A stretch of DNA of 64,000 nucleotides, taken from NCBI RefSeq assembly GCF_001439815.1, contig NZ_JYLM01000004.1:1-64000 (forward strand), given 5' to 3'. The translations under genes and the position numbers were made by a program. This document shows, one piece after another, positions 42,719 through 54,766 of this stretch. The notes beneath the pieces are model-generated. The model was not told the origin of the DNA. It did not search any database and was given only the letters and a program-made list of their open reading frames with translations. The DNA is from Pseudomonas orientalis (GTDB taxonomy: Bacteria > Pseudomonadota > Gammaproteobacteria > Pseudomonadales > Pseudomonadaceae). Within the stretch, counting starts at the first letter, position 1. Each line of letters opens with the position of its first letter.

Positions 42719-42774
42719 GACTAAATCCTTCTGAAACGAAGTCGGCGCAGCTGTTGAAGCTACGCCGGGTGTCT

Positions 42775-43155
42775 TTATTCGATGACCAGAATCGCGTCCA
42801 TTTCAACCTGCGCGCCCTTTGGCAGGGCAGCCACGCCGATGGCGGCGCGGGCCGGGTACGGCTGTTCGAAGTATTTGCCCATGATCTCGTTGACCTTGGC
42901 GAAATGGCTCAGGTCGGTCAGGAAGATGTTCAGCTTGACGATGTCCTTGAACGAACCGCCAGCCGCTTCAGCCACGGACTTGAGGTTTTCGAAGACCTGT
43001 ACGGTCTGTGCTTCGAAGCCTTCCACCAGTTCCATGGTCTTGGGGTCCAGCGGGATCTGGCCGGACATGTAGACGGTGTTGCCCGCCTTGATCGCCTGGG
43101 AATAAGTACCGATGGCGGCCGGGGCTTTGTCGCTGGTGATTACTGTCTTGGTCAT
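42775..43155 (-). CDS. ridA: RidA family enamine/imine deaminase
   Basis: This 126-residue protein contains [25 protein letters not shown] near residues 15-40, the conserved [18 protein letters not shown], and the signature [22 protein letters not shown] with the catalytic Arg in the C-terminal part. RidA destroys reactive 2-aminoacrylate. It follows spoT by 24 bases, the usual order in gammaproteobacteria. Confidence 0.95.
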   Translation of the reverse strand: MTKTVITSDKAPAAIGTYSQAIKAGNTVYMSGQIPLDPKTMELVEGFEAQTVQVFENLKSVAEAAGGSFKDIVKLNIFLTDLSHFAKVNEIMGKYFEQPYPARAAIGVAALPKGAQVEMDAILVIE

Positions 43156-43179
43156 GAATGACTCCTTGTAATGGATCGG

Positions 43180-45285
43180 TTATGCACGCATGCGGGTGAT
43201 GCGGATCACACCGGTCAAGGCGCGCAGTTTCTTGATCACGCGGGCCAGGTGCACGCGGTCGTGGACGCTGACCACCAGCTGGACCACGCTGATGCGCCCA
43301 TCGCGCTCGTCCATGCTGATTTTCTCGATATTGCCGTCGGCCGCGTTGACGCTGCTGGCCAGCAGGGCGATCAGGCCGCGCTGGTGTTCCAGCTCCACCC
43401 GCAGCTCGACATTGAATTCGCCGGTGACATCCTTGGCCCATGAAAGCTGGATGCATTTTTCCGGGTTGTGACGGATTTCGGTGATGTTGCGGCAGTTGTC
43501 CAGGTGCACCACCATGCCTTTGCCCGCCGACAAGTGGCCGACAATCGGGTCGCCCGGGATCGGTGTGCAGCATTTGGCGTAGCTGAGCACCAGGCCCTCG
43601 GTGCCGCGAATCGCCAGCGGGCCTTCCGGGCTTGGCAACTGTTCGCCTTCGCCCAACAGGCGGCGGGCGACCACGTAGGCCATGCGGTTACCCAGGCCGA
43701 TATCTTCCAGCAGGTCTTCGATGGTTTCCTGACGATATTCGTGGAGCATCGCTTGCACCCGCTCCTGCGGGATCTTGTCCAGGGCGCTGTCGAAACCGTT
43801 GAGCACCTTGTTCAGCAAGCGTTCGCCGAGGCTGATGGACTCGGAGCGGCGCTGCAATTTCAGGGCATGACGAATGTGCGTGCGCGCTTTGCCGGTGACC
43901 ACGAAGTTGAGCCAGGCCGGGTTGGGGCGCGCGCCCGGAGCGCTGACGATCTCGACCGTGGAGCCGCTCTGCAGCGGTTCGGACAGCGGTGCGAGACGAC
44001 GATTGATCCGACAGGCAATGCAGCTGTTGCCCACGTCGGTATGCACCGCGTAGGCAAAGTCGACCGCCGTGGAGCCTTTGGGCAGCTCCATGATCCGGCC
44101 CTTGGGTGTGAACACGTAGACCTCGTCCGGGAACAGGTCGATCTTCACGCTTTCGATGAACTCCAGGGAGTTGCCCGCACGTTGCTGCATTTCCAGCACG
44201 CCCTTGACCCACTGGCGGGCACGGGCATGGGTGCCCTTGGGCTGCTCGTCGCCGCTGGACTTGTACAGCCAGTGGGCGGCGATGCCGTTGTTGGCCATCT
44301 CTTCCATTTCGCGGGTGCGGATCTGGATCTCGATCGGCACGCCGTGCATACCGAACAGCGTGGTATGCAGCGACTGGTAGCCGTTGGCCTTGGGAATCGC
44401 GATGTAATCCTTGAAGCGGCCCGGCAGGGGTTTGTACAAATTATGCACAGCGCCCAGCACGCGGTAGCAGGTGTCGACCTTGTCGACGATGATCCGAAAC
44501 GCATACACGTCCATGATCTCGTTGAAGGCCCGGCGCTTGCCGCGCATCTTCTTGTAGATGCCGTAGATGTGTTTCTGCCGCCCGCTGACTTCGCCTTCGA
44601 TCTCATCGATCGCCAGGCAATGGCTCAGGGACTCTTCGATCTTGTTGACGATTTCCTTGCGGTTGCCCCGGGCGCGCTTGACCGCCTGGTAGATGCGCGC
44701 CGAGCGCATCGGGTGCATGGCCTTGAAACCGAGGTCTTCGAATTCGATACGAATGGCATGCATGCCCAGCCGGTTGGCGATGGGCGCGTAGATTTCCAGG
44801 GTTTCCTTGGCGATGCGCCGGCGTTTTTCGCCGGAGAGCACTTCCAGCGTGCGCATGTTGTGCAGCCGGTCGGCCAGCTTGACCAGGATCACGCGGATAT
44901 CGCGGGCCATGGCCATGGCCATCTTCTGGAAGTTTTCCGCCTGGGCCTCGGCCTTGGTCTCGAAGTTCATCTGGGTCAGTTTGCTGACCCCGTCGACCAG
45001 TTCGGCCACGGTTTCGCCAAATTGCGCGCTGAGCGCTTCCTTGGCGATGCCGGTGTCTTCGATCACGTCATGCAGCATCGCGGCCATCAGGCTCTGATGG
45101 TCCATGTGCATGTCGGCAAGAATGTTTGCCACCGCAAGCGGATGGGTGACATACGCCTCGCCGCTACGGCGGCGTTGGCCGTCGTGGGCTTGTTCGGCGT
45201 AGAAATACGCTCGGCGGACCAGGTTGACCTGGTCGGGACCGAGGTAGGTCGATAAGCGATCGGCGAGGGCGTCTATGCTCGGCAA
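43180..45285 (-). CDS. spoT: Bifunctional (p)ppGpp synthetase/hydrolase SpoT
   Basis: This 701-residue Rel/Spo protein has an HD hydrolase domain near residues 45-150 with HPLAVANILADM and MLHDVIEDTG. The synthetase domain (about 235-345) has VYAFRIIVDKVDTCYRVLGAVH and KDYIAIPKANGYQSLHTT. The TGS domain (about 385-445) and a C-terminal ACT domain ending VIRITRMRA follow. The intact HDxxED motif supports hydrolase activity. It makes and degrades the stringent alarmone. It follows rpoZ in the same unit. Confidence 0.97.
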   Translation of the reverse strand: MPSIDALADRLSTYLGPDQVNLVRRAYFYAEQAHDGQRRRSGEAYVTHPLAVANILADMHMDHQSLMAAMLHDVIEDTGIAKEALSAQFGETVAELVDGVSKLTQMNFETKAEAQAENFQKMAMAMARDIRVILVKLADRLHNMRTLEVLSGEKRRRIAKETLEIYAPIANRLGMHAIRIEFEDLGFKAMHPMRSARIYQAVKRARGNRKEIVNKIEESLSHCLAIDEIEGEVSGRQKHIYGIYKKMRGKRRAFNEIMDVYAFRIIVDKVDTCYRVLGAVHNLYKPLPGRFKDYIAIPKANGYQSLHTTLFGMHGVPIEIQIRTREMEEMANNGIAAHWLYKSSGDEQPKGTHARARQWVKGVLEMQQRAGNSLEFIESVKIDLFPDEVYVFTPKGRIMELPKGSTAVDFAYAVHTDVGNSCIACRINRRLAPLSEPLQSGSTVEIVSAPGARPNPAWLNFVVTGKARTHIRHALKLQRRSESISLGERLLNKVLNGFDSALDKIPQERVQAMLHEYRQETIEDLLEDIGLGNRMAYVVARRLLGEGEQLPSPEGPLAIRGTEGLVLSYAKCCTPIPGDPIVGHLSAGKGMVVHLDNCRNITEIRHNPEKCIQLSWAKDVTGEFNVELRVELEHQRGLIALLASSVNAADGNIEKISMDERDGRISVVQLVVSVHDRVHLARVIKKLRALTGVIRITRMRA

Positions 45286-45345
45286 AGTGTGAACTCCTGC
45301 CGAAGGCTGTGACCCCGCGCCGTGCTACGTCGACCTGGCATAGGC

Positions 45346-45609
45346 TTAGACGGCCTCGTTGGACTCGTCCTCGAACGCTGCAAACAGCGGTTCGTCTTCA
45401 ACGATTTCAGCGTTGGCGATGAACTCGTAGCTCATCAGGCCTTCAGCGATTTCACGCAGGGCCACAACGGTAGGCTTGTCGTTTTCCCACTGGACCAGGG
45501 GCTCTTTGCCGCCAGTGGCCAGTTGACGGGCACGCTTGGTAGAGAGCATGACCAGCTCAAAGCGGTTATCCACGTGTTCTAGGCAGTCTTCAACGGTTAC
45601 GCGGGCCAT
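45346..45609 (-). CDS. rpoZ: RNA polymerase omega subunit RpoZ
   Basis: This 87-residue protein begins [31 protein letters not shown], the conserved omega N-terminus, with [14 protein letters not shown] next and an acidic tail. Omega helps RNA polymerase assembly and forms part of the (p)ppGpp site, fitting its place ahead of spoT. Confidence 0.97.
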   Translation of the reverse strand: MARVTVEDCLEHVDNRFELVMLSTKRARQLATGGKEPLVQWENDKPTVVALREIAEGLMSYEFIANAEIVEDEPLFAAFEDESNEAV

Positions 45610-45672
45610 GGTATTCCTCGGAGCGAATGCAAGATGCGCGCTGCCCGGTTGGGCGAGCGGACTGAGCAGTTT

Positions 45673-45707
45673 AAAAAATCACCAGCGTTTAGGGAAGCGC
45701 TGATTTT
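45673..45707 (-). terminator. Terminator downstream of gmk
   Basis: On the minus strand AATCAGCG pairs with CGCTGGTGATT around a short loop and is followed by a run of T (AAAAAATC on the plus strand). A second palindrome at 45721-45765 (AAAACCGCT...AGCGGTTTT) lies just before it. Confidence 0.65.
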
Positions 45708-45776
45708 TCTCAGGCCCTCGCAAAACCGCTACAAGTGCCAATGTAAAGCCCTTGCAGCGGTTTTGGGAAGGGCCAA

Positions 45777-47271
<1,495 letters not shown>

Positions 47272-47314
47272 GGAGGTACCTCGCGTTGGATAAATAGAAA
47301 GTGGTCAGGCTGAC

Positions 47315-47415
47315 CTATAGGAGCGAGCTTGCTCGCGAAGAACGCAAGGGCACCGCGCTGAATCAGGAAGGCCCCGTATTCGTTGACGTTTTTCGCGAGC
47401 AAGCTCGCTCCTACA
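47315..47415. repeat. REP pair, type B, between yicC and rph
   Basis: CTATAGGAGCGAGCTTGCTC at 47315-47334 (one base off the usual CTGTAGG) faces its inverted copy ending at 47415. Unlike most pairs here it lies upstream of two divergent genes, inside the promoter region. Confidence 0.9.
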
Positions 47416-47514
47416 ATCTGAAGGCGCAGGATTGTAGCGCAGTGGGAGGGGGGCGCCCAAACGCGCGCATTCGTAACCGGATTTTTAGAAGTGCCGCGAA
47501 TCCGCTGGCGGCTC

Positions 47515-47520
47515 TATAAT
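47515..47520 (+). promoter_or_regulatory. Likely -10 element of rph
   Basis: A perfect TATAAT lies 38 bases before the rph ATG. The region 17 bases upstream (TGCCGC at 47492-47497) is a poor -35, so the promoter may depend on the extended context. Confidence 0.5.
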
Positions 47521-47557
47521 GCTCGGCAGTTTTTCGTCCCCCGTACAGGAATTCCCT

Positions 47558-48280
47558 ATGAAACGTCCAAGTGGTCGCGCTGCCGATCAGCTCCGCTCGA
47601 TCCGCATCACCCGCAACTACACCAAACACGCCGAGGGGTCTGTACTGGTCGAGTTTGGTGATACCAAGGTGATCTGCACCGTCAGCGTCGAGAACGGCGT
47701 GCCGCGTTTCCTCAAGGGCCAGGGCCAGGGTTGGTTGACCGCTGAGTACGGCATGCTGCCGCGTGCCACCGGCGAGCGTAACCAGCGTGAAGCCAGCCGT
47801 GGCAAGCAGGGCGGGCGTACCCTGGAAATCCAGCGCCTGATCGGTCGCTCCCTGCGCGCAGCCCTGGACATGTCCAAGCTGGGCGACGTGACCCTGTACG
47901 TCGATTGCGACGTGATCCAGGCCGACGGCGGCACCCGTACCGCGTCGATCACCGGCGCCATGGTGGCTTTGGTCGACGCATTGAAAGTGATCAAGAAGCG
48001 CGGTGGCCTCAAGGGCGGTGACCCGCTCAAGCAAATGATCGCCGCCGTTTCGGTCGGCATGTACCAGGGCGAGCCTGTGCTGGACCTGGACTACCTGGAG
48101 GACTCGGCTGCCGAGACCGACCTGAACGTGGTCATGACCAGCACCGGTGGTTTTATCGAAGTGCAGGGCACCGCCGAAGGCGCGCCATTCCAGCCGGCCG
48201 AGCTGAACGCCATGCTGGCCCTGGCGCAGAAAGGCATGACCGAAATCTTTGAACTGCAAAACGCCGCACTGGCTGACTAA
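47558..48280 (+). CDS. rph: Ribonuclease PH
   Basis: This 240-residue protein begins [31 protein letters not shown]. It has [39 protein letters not shown] and [19 protein letters not shown], the phosphate- and RNA-binding signature. It trims tRNA 3' ends with phosphate. AGGA lies 8 bases upstream of the ATG. Confidence 0.97.
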   Translation: MKRPSGRAADQLRSIRITRNYTKHAEGSVLVEFGDTKVICTVSVENGVPRFLKGQGQGWLTAEYGMLPRATGERNQREASRGKQGGRTLEIQRLIGRSLRAALDMSKLGDVTLYVDCDVIQADGGTRTASITGAMVALVDALKVIKKRGGLKGGDPLKQMIAAVSVGMYQGEPVLDLDYLEDSAAETDLNVVMTSTGGFIEVQGTAEGAPFQPAELNAMLALAQKGMTEIFELQNAALAD

Positions 48281-48302
48281 GCCGGTCCAGAGGAGAAGCG
48301 CC

Positions 48303-48671
48303 ATGAATGACAGCCAGTTGCCGGTTCCGGCACCGTCCAGGGAAGTGCGCCAGTTGGCGATGTTGTGTCATTTCGCGGCGTTTGCAGGGTTGGTATTCCC
48401 CTTCGGCAGTTTGTTGGGGCCGCTGATCCTGTGGCAGTTCAAGAAGGACGTGGACCCGCTGATCGATGATCAGGGCAAGGAAGCCCTGAACTTCCAGATT
48501 ACGGTGGCGATCGCCTGGCTGGTATGCCTGTTGCTGGGTTTCGTGGTCATCGGCTTTTTGTTGATGACCGTGCTGGTGATTGGCGCACTGATACTGACGA
48601 TCATTGCCGGTATCAAGGCGAATAAGGGTATTGCCTACCGTTATCCGTGGACTTGGCGCCTGATCAAGTAA
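48303..48671 (+). CDS. DUF4870 membrane protein
   Basis: This 122-residue protein has about three hydrophobic segments: near 21-46, 67-92 and 92-110. It has the DUF4870 pattern MLCHFAAFAGLVFPFGSLLGPLILWQFKKDVDP followed by IDDQGKEALNFQITV and KGIAYRYPWTWRLIK. The function of the family is unknown. It follows rph by 22 bases, with GAGGAG before the ATG, and ends at a strong terminator, so it is probably cotranscribed with rph. Confidence 0.88.
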   Translation: MNDSQLPVPAPSREVRQLAMLCHFAAFAGLVFPFGSLLGPLILWQFKKDVDPLIDDQGKEALNFQITVAIAWLVCLLLGFVVIGFLLMTVLVIGALILTIIAGIKANKGIAYRYPWTWRLIK

Positions 48672-48682
48672 GCGGGTTGCCC

Positions 48683-48716
48683 ACAAAAAAACCGACATCA
48701 CTGTCGGTTTTTTTGT
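48683..48716. terminator. Bidirectional rho-independent terminator
   Basis: ACAAAAAAACCGACA pairs with TGTCGGTTTTTTTGT around TCAC. With A-runs and T-runs on both sides, it can end both the rph unit (plus) and crc (minus). Confidence 0.9.
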
Positions 48717-48731
48717 GCCTGGAGAAAGACC

Positions 48732-49511
48732 TCAGATGGTCAAGGTCCAGTCGTAGTCCACGATCAGCGGCGCGTGCTGAGAGAAGCGCGGCTGGCGCGG
48801 CAAGCGCGCACTGCGCACGAACCGGCGCAGGCCCGGGGTCAGCAGCTGGTAGTCGAAACGCCAGCCCAGATTGAGCATTTCGGCCTGCTCGTTATCCGGC
48901 CACCAGCTGTACTGGTCGCCTTCACGGCTGACTTCGCGCAGGGCGTCGACATAGCCCATGTTGCCGACAATCTCGTCCATCCAGGCCCGTTCCGGCGCCA
49001 GGAAGCCCGGGGATTGCTGGCTGTCGCGCCAGTTCTTGATATCCAGCTTCTGTTGCGCCACGTACAGCGAGCCACAGTAAATGTACTCGCGACGTTTGCG
49101 TCGCTGTTTATCCAGATAACGGGCGAAATCGTCCATTAGCTTGAATTTCTGGTTCAAGTCTTCATCGCCGTTCTGCCCCGAAGGAAGCAGCAAGGTCGCG
49201 ATGCTGACCTTGTCGAAATCTGCTTGCAGGTAGCGCCCGTAGCGGTCGGCTGTCTCGAAGCCGAGGCCGCTGATGACCGCCTTGGGTTGCAACCGCGAGT
49301 ACAAAGCCACGCCACCTTGGGTGGGCACTTCGGCATCGCAGGCATAAAGGAAGTAGCCATCCAGTTGGAAGGCTGGGTCGTCCAGTTCAAAGGCGGAGGC
49401 GCGGGTGTCCTGCAGGCAGATGACGTCGGCATTCTGTGCTTGCAGCCAACTGAGCAAACCACGCTCGACTGCAGCCTGAATACCATTAACGTTCACACTG
49501 ATGATCCGCAT
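48732..49511 (-). CDS. crc: Catabolite repression control protein Crc
   Basis: This 259-residue protein starts MRIISVNVNGIQAAVERGLL and ends HAPLIVDYDWTLTI. It has the exonuclease III/AP-endonuclease fold, but active-site motifs are changed: CLQDTR in place of CLQETK, YCGSLYVA in place of GDxN, and SQHAPL in place of SDHxP. This is expected of Pseudomonas Crc, which has no nuclease activity. It helps Hfq bind A-rich target mRNAs and so represses use of poorer carbon sources. It is divergent from pyrE, as in P. aeruginosa. Confidence 0.97.
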   Translation of the reverse strand: MRIISVNVNGIQAAVERGLLSWLQAQNADVICLQDTRASAFELDDPAFQLDGYFLYACDAEVPTQGGVALYSRLQPKAVISGLGFETADRYGRYLQADFDKVSIATLLLPSGQNGDEDLNQKFKLMDDFARYLDKQRRKRREYIYCGSLYVAQQKLDIKNWRDSQQSPGFLAPERAWMDEIVGNMGYVDALREVSREGDQYSWWPDNEQAEMLNLGWRFDYQLLTPGLRRFVRSARLPRQPRFSQHAPLIVDYDWTLTI

Positions 49512-49532
49512 AAATGGCCCCAAAAATCGCGT

Positions 49533-49549
49533 GCGTGTATGATACACGC
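49533..49549. promoter_or_regulatory. Palindrome carrying overlapping -10 elements of crc and pyrE
   Basis: GCGTGTAT and ATACACGC flank a single G. TATGAT (49538-49543) reads as a -10 toward pyrE, and the complement gives TATCAT toward crc. It lies 22 bases before crc and 45 before pyrE. Confidence 0.4.
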
Positions 49550-49593
49550 CGTCTACCTAATTAGCTAAATCCGTGGTATCTGAGGCTTTTTTC

Positions 49594-50238
49594 ATGCAGG
49601 CGTATCAACGCGATTTCATTCGTTTTGCCATCGATCGCGGGGTTTTGCGCTTCGGTGAGTTCACCCTCAAGTCCGGGCGCACCAGTCCGTATTTCTTCAA
49701 TGCCGGCTTGTTCAACTCGGGCTCGGCCCTGGCTCAACTGGGTCGTTTCTACGCGGCAGCTATCGTTGAGAGCGGTATTTCCTTCGACGTGCTCTTTGGT
49801 CCGGCCTACAAGGGCATTCCACTGGCGGCTGCGACAGCGGTGGCCCTGGCGGAACATCACGGGCAGGACCTGCCGTGGTGCTTCAACCGCAAGGAAGCCA
49901 AGGCCCATGGCGAAGGTGGCAGCCTGGTCGGCGCGCCGTTGACTGGCGATGTGCTGATCATCGACGACGTGATCACCGCCGGCACCGCGATCCGTGAAGT
50001 GATGCAGATCATCGCGTCCCAGGACGGCGCCAAGGCGGCGGGCGTTCTGATCGCCTTGAACCGTCAGGAGCGTGGCAACGGCGAGTTGTCGGCGATCCAG
50101 GAAGTGGAGCGTGACTTCGGTATTCCGGTGGTGAGCATCGTGTCGTTGAACCAGGTGTTGCAGTTCCTTGAGGATGATCCGCAGCTCAAGCAGCACTTGC
50201 CGGCGGTCAAGGCATACCGCGAGCAGTTCGGCGTCTGA
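49594..50238 (+). CDS. pyrE: Orotate phosphoribosyltransferase
   Basis: This 214-residue protein starts [29 protein letters not shown], with SPYFFNAG following. The PRPP-binding motif [16 protein letters not shown] lies near residues 119-134. It joins orotate to PRPP in pyrimidine synthesis. An open ATG-free extension upstream is not needed. The start gives the standard 213-214 residues. Confidence 0.97.
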   Translation: MQAYQRDFIRFAIDRGVLRFGEFTLKSGRTSPYFFNAGLFNSGSALAQLGRFYAAAIVESGISFDVLFGPAYKGIPLAAATAVALAEHHGQDLPWCFNRKEAKAHGEGGSLVGAPLTGDVLIIDDVITAGTAIREVMQIIASQDGAKAAGVLIALNRQERGNGELSAIQEVERDFGIPVVSIVSLNQVLQFLEDDPQLKQHLPAVKAYREQFGV

Positions 50239-50248
50239 TATAGCAAGT

Positions 50249-50342
50249 AATGTGGGAGGGGGCTTGCCCCCGATAGCGATGGATCAGTGCTGGATACTCC
50301 AACTGATACGCCGCCATCGGGGGCAAGCCCCCTCCCACATTT
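50249..50342. repeat. REP pair, type A, between pyrE and argB
   Basis: AATGTGGGAGGGGGCTTGCC begins at 50249 and its inverted copy ends at 50342. It lies between the ends of two convergent genes and may help terminate both. Confidence 0.92.
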
Positions 50343-50355
50343 GTTTTCAGCGTTT

Positions 50356-51261
<906 letters not shown>

Positions 51262-51280
51262 TCAGGGCTCCGGTAAAAAA

Positions 51281-52678
51281 TCAGAACGGTAATTGGAGAT
51301 CAGGGGCAACACGTTTCAACTGGACGTGGAACACGTCCTTGATGCGCTGCAACTCGGCCTCGGTATCCGCCTCGAAACGCAGGACCAGCACCGGTGTGGT
51401 GTTGGACGCGCGAACCAGGCCCCAGCCTTTGGCGTAATCGACTCGCACACCATCAATGGTGGTCAGGTTGGCGCCTTCACCCCATTGCGCATCGTGCAAT
51501 GCGTCAATGATGCTGAATTTGCTCTCTTCGGTCACATGTATATTGATCTCTGGTGTAGAAATGTCATTCGGGAAGGTCTGGAACAGCTCCTCAGCGGTGG
51601 ATTTTTCCTTACTGAGGATCTCCAGCAGACGCGCGGCGCTGTAAATGCCGTCGTCAAACCCGAACCAGCGTTCTTTGAAGAACACGTGACCGCTCATTTC
51701 GCCAGCGAGCAAGGCGCCGGTTTCCTTCATTTTCTTTTTGATCAACGAGTGACCGGTCTTCCACATTAGCGGGCGACCGCCGTATTCCTTGATCAGGGGT
51801 GTGAGGCGACGGGTGCACTTCACGTCGAAGATGATTTCGGCGTTGGCGTTGCGCGCCACCACGTCACGGGCGAACAGCATCAACAGGCGGTCCGGGAACA
51901 CGATCTCGCCTGTCTCGGTCACCACGCCCACGCGGTCGCCGTCGCCGTCGAAAGCCAGGCCGACGTCGGCGCCCACTTCCTTGACCTTGGCGATCAGGTC
52001 CACCAGGTTTTCCGGTTTGCCCGGGTCCGGGTGATGGTTGGGGAAGTTGCCGTCGACATCGCAGAACAGCGGGATGACTTCGCAGTTCAGGGCTTCGAGC
52101 AATTGCGGAGCGATCACGCCGGCCGCGCCGTTGCCGCAATCCACCACCACTTTGAGGCGGCGGGCGAGCTTGACGTCGCGGGTGATCTCATCCGAATAGC
52201 GCTGCAGGATGTCGACCTGGGTGATGCTGCCGGTGCCGCTGGTCAGGTCGTTGGTTTTCAGCCGAGTGTGCAGGGCCTGGATCTGTTCGTTGGCGAGGGT
52301 GTCGCCGGCGATGACGATTTTGAAGCCGTTGTAGTCCGACGGATTGTGGCTGCCGGTCAGCATGACGCCGGACTTGCCGGCCAGAACGTTGGCGGCGTAA
52401 TACAGCGCAGGCGTGGGTACCAGGCCGACGTCGCTGACGTGGCAACCGCTGTCGGCCAGGCCCTGGATCAGTTGTTCCACCAGTTCCGGGCCGGACAGGC
52501 GGCCGTCACGACCTACCGAGACATTCGGCTCGCCCTGGGCCAGGCTCTGCGAACCGATGGCGCGGCCGATCCAATAGGCAGTTTCGGCGGTCAGGGTCTT
52601 GGGCACCACGCCACGAATGTCATAGGCACGGAAGATGCTGTCGGGAAAGCTCGGGGCTACGCGGGCTGCGGTACTCAT
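51281..52678 (-). CDS. algC: Phosphomannomutase/phosphoglucomutase AlgC
   Basis: This 465-residue protein contains SIFRAYDIRGVVPKTL, the active serine loop GVMLTGSHNPSDYNG (phosphoserine in TGSHNP), metal loop LAFDGDGDRVGVV, sugar loop GEMSGHVFFKERW, and a C-terminal phosphate-binding RASNTTPVLVLRFEA. It makes mannose-1-phosphate and glucose-1-phosphate for alginate, LPS and rhamnolipid. The ATG at 52678 (MSTAARVAP) is preferred to one six codons upstream and gives a length close to P. aeruginosa AlgC. Confidence 0.97.
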   Translation of the reverse strand: MSTAARVAPSFPDSIFRAYDIRGVVPKTLTAETAYWIGRAIGSQSLAQGEPNVSVGRDGRLSGPELVEQLIQGLADSGCHVSDVGLVPTPALYYAANVLAGKSGVMLTGSHNPSDYNGFKIVIAGDTLANEQIQALHTRLKTNDLTSGTGSITQVDILQRYSDEITRDVKLARRLKVVVDCGNGAAGVIAPQLLEALNCEVIPLFCDVDGNFPNHHPDPGKPENLVDLIAKVKEVGADVGLAFDGDGDRVGVVTETGEIVFPDRLLMLFARDVVARNANAEIIFDVKCTRRLTPLIKEYGGRPLMWKTGHSLIKKKMKETGALLAGEMSGHVFFKERWFGFDDGIYSAARLLEILSKEKSTAEELFQTFPNDISTPEINIHVTEESKFSIIDALHDAQWGEGANLTTIDGVRVDYAKGWGLVRASNTTPVLVLRFEADTEAELQRIKDVFHVQLKRVAPDLQLPF

Positions 52679-52836
52679 CGCGGGGGGAAACTCCATCTGA
52701 AAGGGGGCAAGGCTGGCCTGATGTGGCTGGCCGGCAGGCTCAAACTGAAGGGTATGACGACGTTTTCGGCAGAGAGTTCGTGGTGTAAAAGTGCCATCGG
52801 CGCCTCGGTCCTGCGCGCATATCTGCGTAACTTGTT

Positions 52837-52855
52837 GATTTTATTTAATAAAATC
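52837..52855. promoter_or_regulatory. AT-rich palindrome upstream of algC
   Basis: GATTTTATT and AATAAAATC flank one T, a perfect 19-base palindrome in a GC-rich genome. It lies about 160 bases before algC and 90 past the dut stop. It could be a regulator site for algC or a weak terminator of dut. Confidence 0.4.
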
Positions 52856-52942
52856 CGCTGATAATTTTCGCGCATTCTTCATCCTGAAAAACCTGGCGGT
52901 GGCGTCTGGCCGGGCAATTGCACCCGGCCCTGTTCAGCTTAG

Positions 52943-53398
52943 TCAGTGACTGCCGGAATGCCCGAAACCACCTGCGCCGCGCTGGGTTTCGTCGAATTCC
53001 TGCACCAGTTCGAACTGCGCCTGGACCACCGGCACCAGCACCAGTTGGGCGATGCGCTCGCCAACCGCGATGTTGAACGCGGTCTGGCCGCGGTTCCAGC
53101 ACGACACCATCAATTCGCCCTGGTAGTCGGAGTCGATCAGGCCCACCAGATTACCCAGCACGATGCCGTGTTTGTGGCCCAGGCCGGAGCGCGGCAGGAT
53201 CAGGGCTGCCAGCCCCGGGTCGCCGACGTAGATCGACAGGCCGGTGGGAATCAGGAGCGTCTGGCCCGGCTCGAGGACTGTGTCCTGCTGGAGCATGGCG
53301 CGCAGATCCAGGCCGGCGGAACCTGGGGTGGCGTAGGCCGGAAGTGGGAATTGGCTACCAATGCGTGGGTCGAGGATCTTGGCTTGCAAAGCGTGCAT
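52943..53398 (-). CDS. dut: dUTP pyrophosphatase
   Basis: This 151-residue trimeric dUTPase has all five motifs: [50 protein letters not shown], and [10 protein letters not shown] at the C-terminus. It removes dUTP and supplies dUMP. Two in-frame ATGs at 53404 and 53398 overlap the coaBC stop. I choose the second because AGG stands at a better distance and the length is standard. Confidence 0.97.
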   Translation of the reverse strand: MHALQAKILDPRIGSQFPLPAYATPGSAGLDLRAMLQQDTVLEPGQTLLIPTGLSIYVGDPGLAALILPRSGLGHKHGIVLGNLVGLIDSDYQGELMVSCWNRGQTAFNIAVGERIAQLVLVPVVQAQFELVQEFDETQRGAGGFGHSGSH

Positions 53399-53403
53399 GG
53401 ACA

Positions 53404-54612
53404 TTAAACCTGGTTCAGCCGTTGGGCGATAAAAGAGATCAGTTGGCGGGCAATCTTGCCTTTGCTGGTCTGGGCGAAAACGGTGGCGTGCAACTCACGG
53501 TCGATCACGCTGATGGCATTTTCCTCACTGTTGAAGCCGATGCTCGGGTTGGCGACATCATTGGCAACGATCAGGTCGAGATTTTTGTCTTTCAACTTGC
53601 GTGCGGCGTAGTCCAGCAAATGTTCGGTCTCGGCAGCGAAACCGACGCTGAACGGACGATCCGGACGTGTGGCGATGGTGGCCAGGATATCCGGGTTGCG
53701 CACCATTTGCAGGAGCAGACCATCACCGCTTGTAGGGTCTTTCTTGAGCTTTTGCGGCGCAACCACTTCCGGCCGGTAGTCCGCAACCGCTGCCGAGGCG
53801 ATGAACAGGTCGCACGGAATGGCCGCCTCACAGGCCGCCAGCATGTCCCGGGCGCTGACTACGTCGATTCGGGTAACACGATCGGGCGTCGGCAAATGCA
53901 CCGGGCCGGTGATCAGGGTGACACGTGCGCCTGCCTCAACCGCAGCTTCAGCCAGGGCAAAGCCCATTTTTCCTGAGCTATGGTTGGTGATGTAGCGCAC
54001 AGGGTCGATGTTTTCCTGGGTCGGGCCAGCGGTGATCAGTACGTGTTTGCCGGTCAAGGCCAGGTGCTGGAAGCACTCGGCGGCACACAGCGCCAGGTCG
54101 GTGGCTTCGAGCATGCGGCCCATGCCGACGTCGCCGCAGGCCTGGCTGCCGGACGCCGGGCCGAAAACCTTGAGGCCACGGCTTTGCAGGAGCTGGGTGT
54201 TGGCCTGGGTGGCCGGGTCGCGCCACATGGCCTGGTTCATCGCCGGGGCGATGGCGACGGTGGCGTCGGTGGCCAGTACCAGGGTGGTCAGCAGGTCATC
54301 GGCGATGCCCTGGGCGAGGCGCGCGATCAGGTCGGCGGTGGCCGGCGCGATGAGCACCAGGTCGGCCCATTTGGCCAGTTCGATATGGCCCATGGCAGCT
54401 TCGGCTGCCGGGTCCAGCAGGTCCAGGTGAACCGGGTGGCCGGACAAGGCCTGCATGGTCAGCGGGGTGATGAACTCACTGCCACCACGGGTCATGACCA
54501 CGCGCACTTCGGCGCCCTGGTCCAGGAGCCTGCGAACCAGCTCTGCGCTCTTGTAGGCGGCAATGCCGCCGCCGACGCCGAGAACGATGCGTTTCCGATA
54601 CAGACGCTGCAT
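53404..54612 (-). CDS. coaBC: Bifunctional CoA-synthesis flavoprotein CoaBC (Dfp)
   Basis: This 402-residue protein has the decarboxylase half first, with [15 protein letters not shown], the active-site region [15 protein letters not shown] and [14 protein letters not shown]. The ligase half from about 185 begins [28 protein letters not shown] and later has [21 protein letters not shown]. It joins cysteine to phosphopantothenate and decarboxylates the product. It is upstream of dut and divergent from radC. Confidence 0.97.
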   Translation of the reverse strand: MQRLYRKRIVLGVGGGIAAYKSAELVRRLLDQGAEVRVVMTRGGSEFITPLTMQALSGHPVHLDLLDPAAEAAMGHIELAKWADLVLIAPATADLIARLAQGIADDLLTTLVLATDATVAIAPAMNQAMWRDPATQANTQLLQSRGLKVFGPASGSQACGDVGMGRMLEATDLALCAAECFQHLALTGKHVLITAGPTQENIDPVRYITNHSSGKMGFALAEAAVEAGARVTLITGPVHLPTPDRVTRIDVVSARDMLAACEAAIPCDLFIASAAVADYRPEVVAPQKLKKDPTSGDGLLLQMVRNPDILATIATRPDRPFSVGFAAETEHLLDYAARKLKDKNLDLIVANDVANPSIGFNSEENAISVIDRELHATVFAQTSKGKIARQLISFIAQRLNQV

Positions 54613-54766
54613 TGGTTTGCCTTTCCAGTTCAGTGAAGCCAGTTCAGTGACGCTTGCGATGACCCCTCCCCAGGTGAAATCGCAGGCAAAAAAGAGGGCC
54701 TACGATAACACAGCGTCCGTCCGGCAACAGCGGCGCATATGGCGTACATCATGGAAGGGAGGTGGG

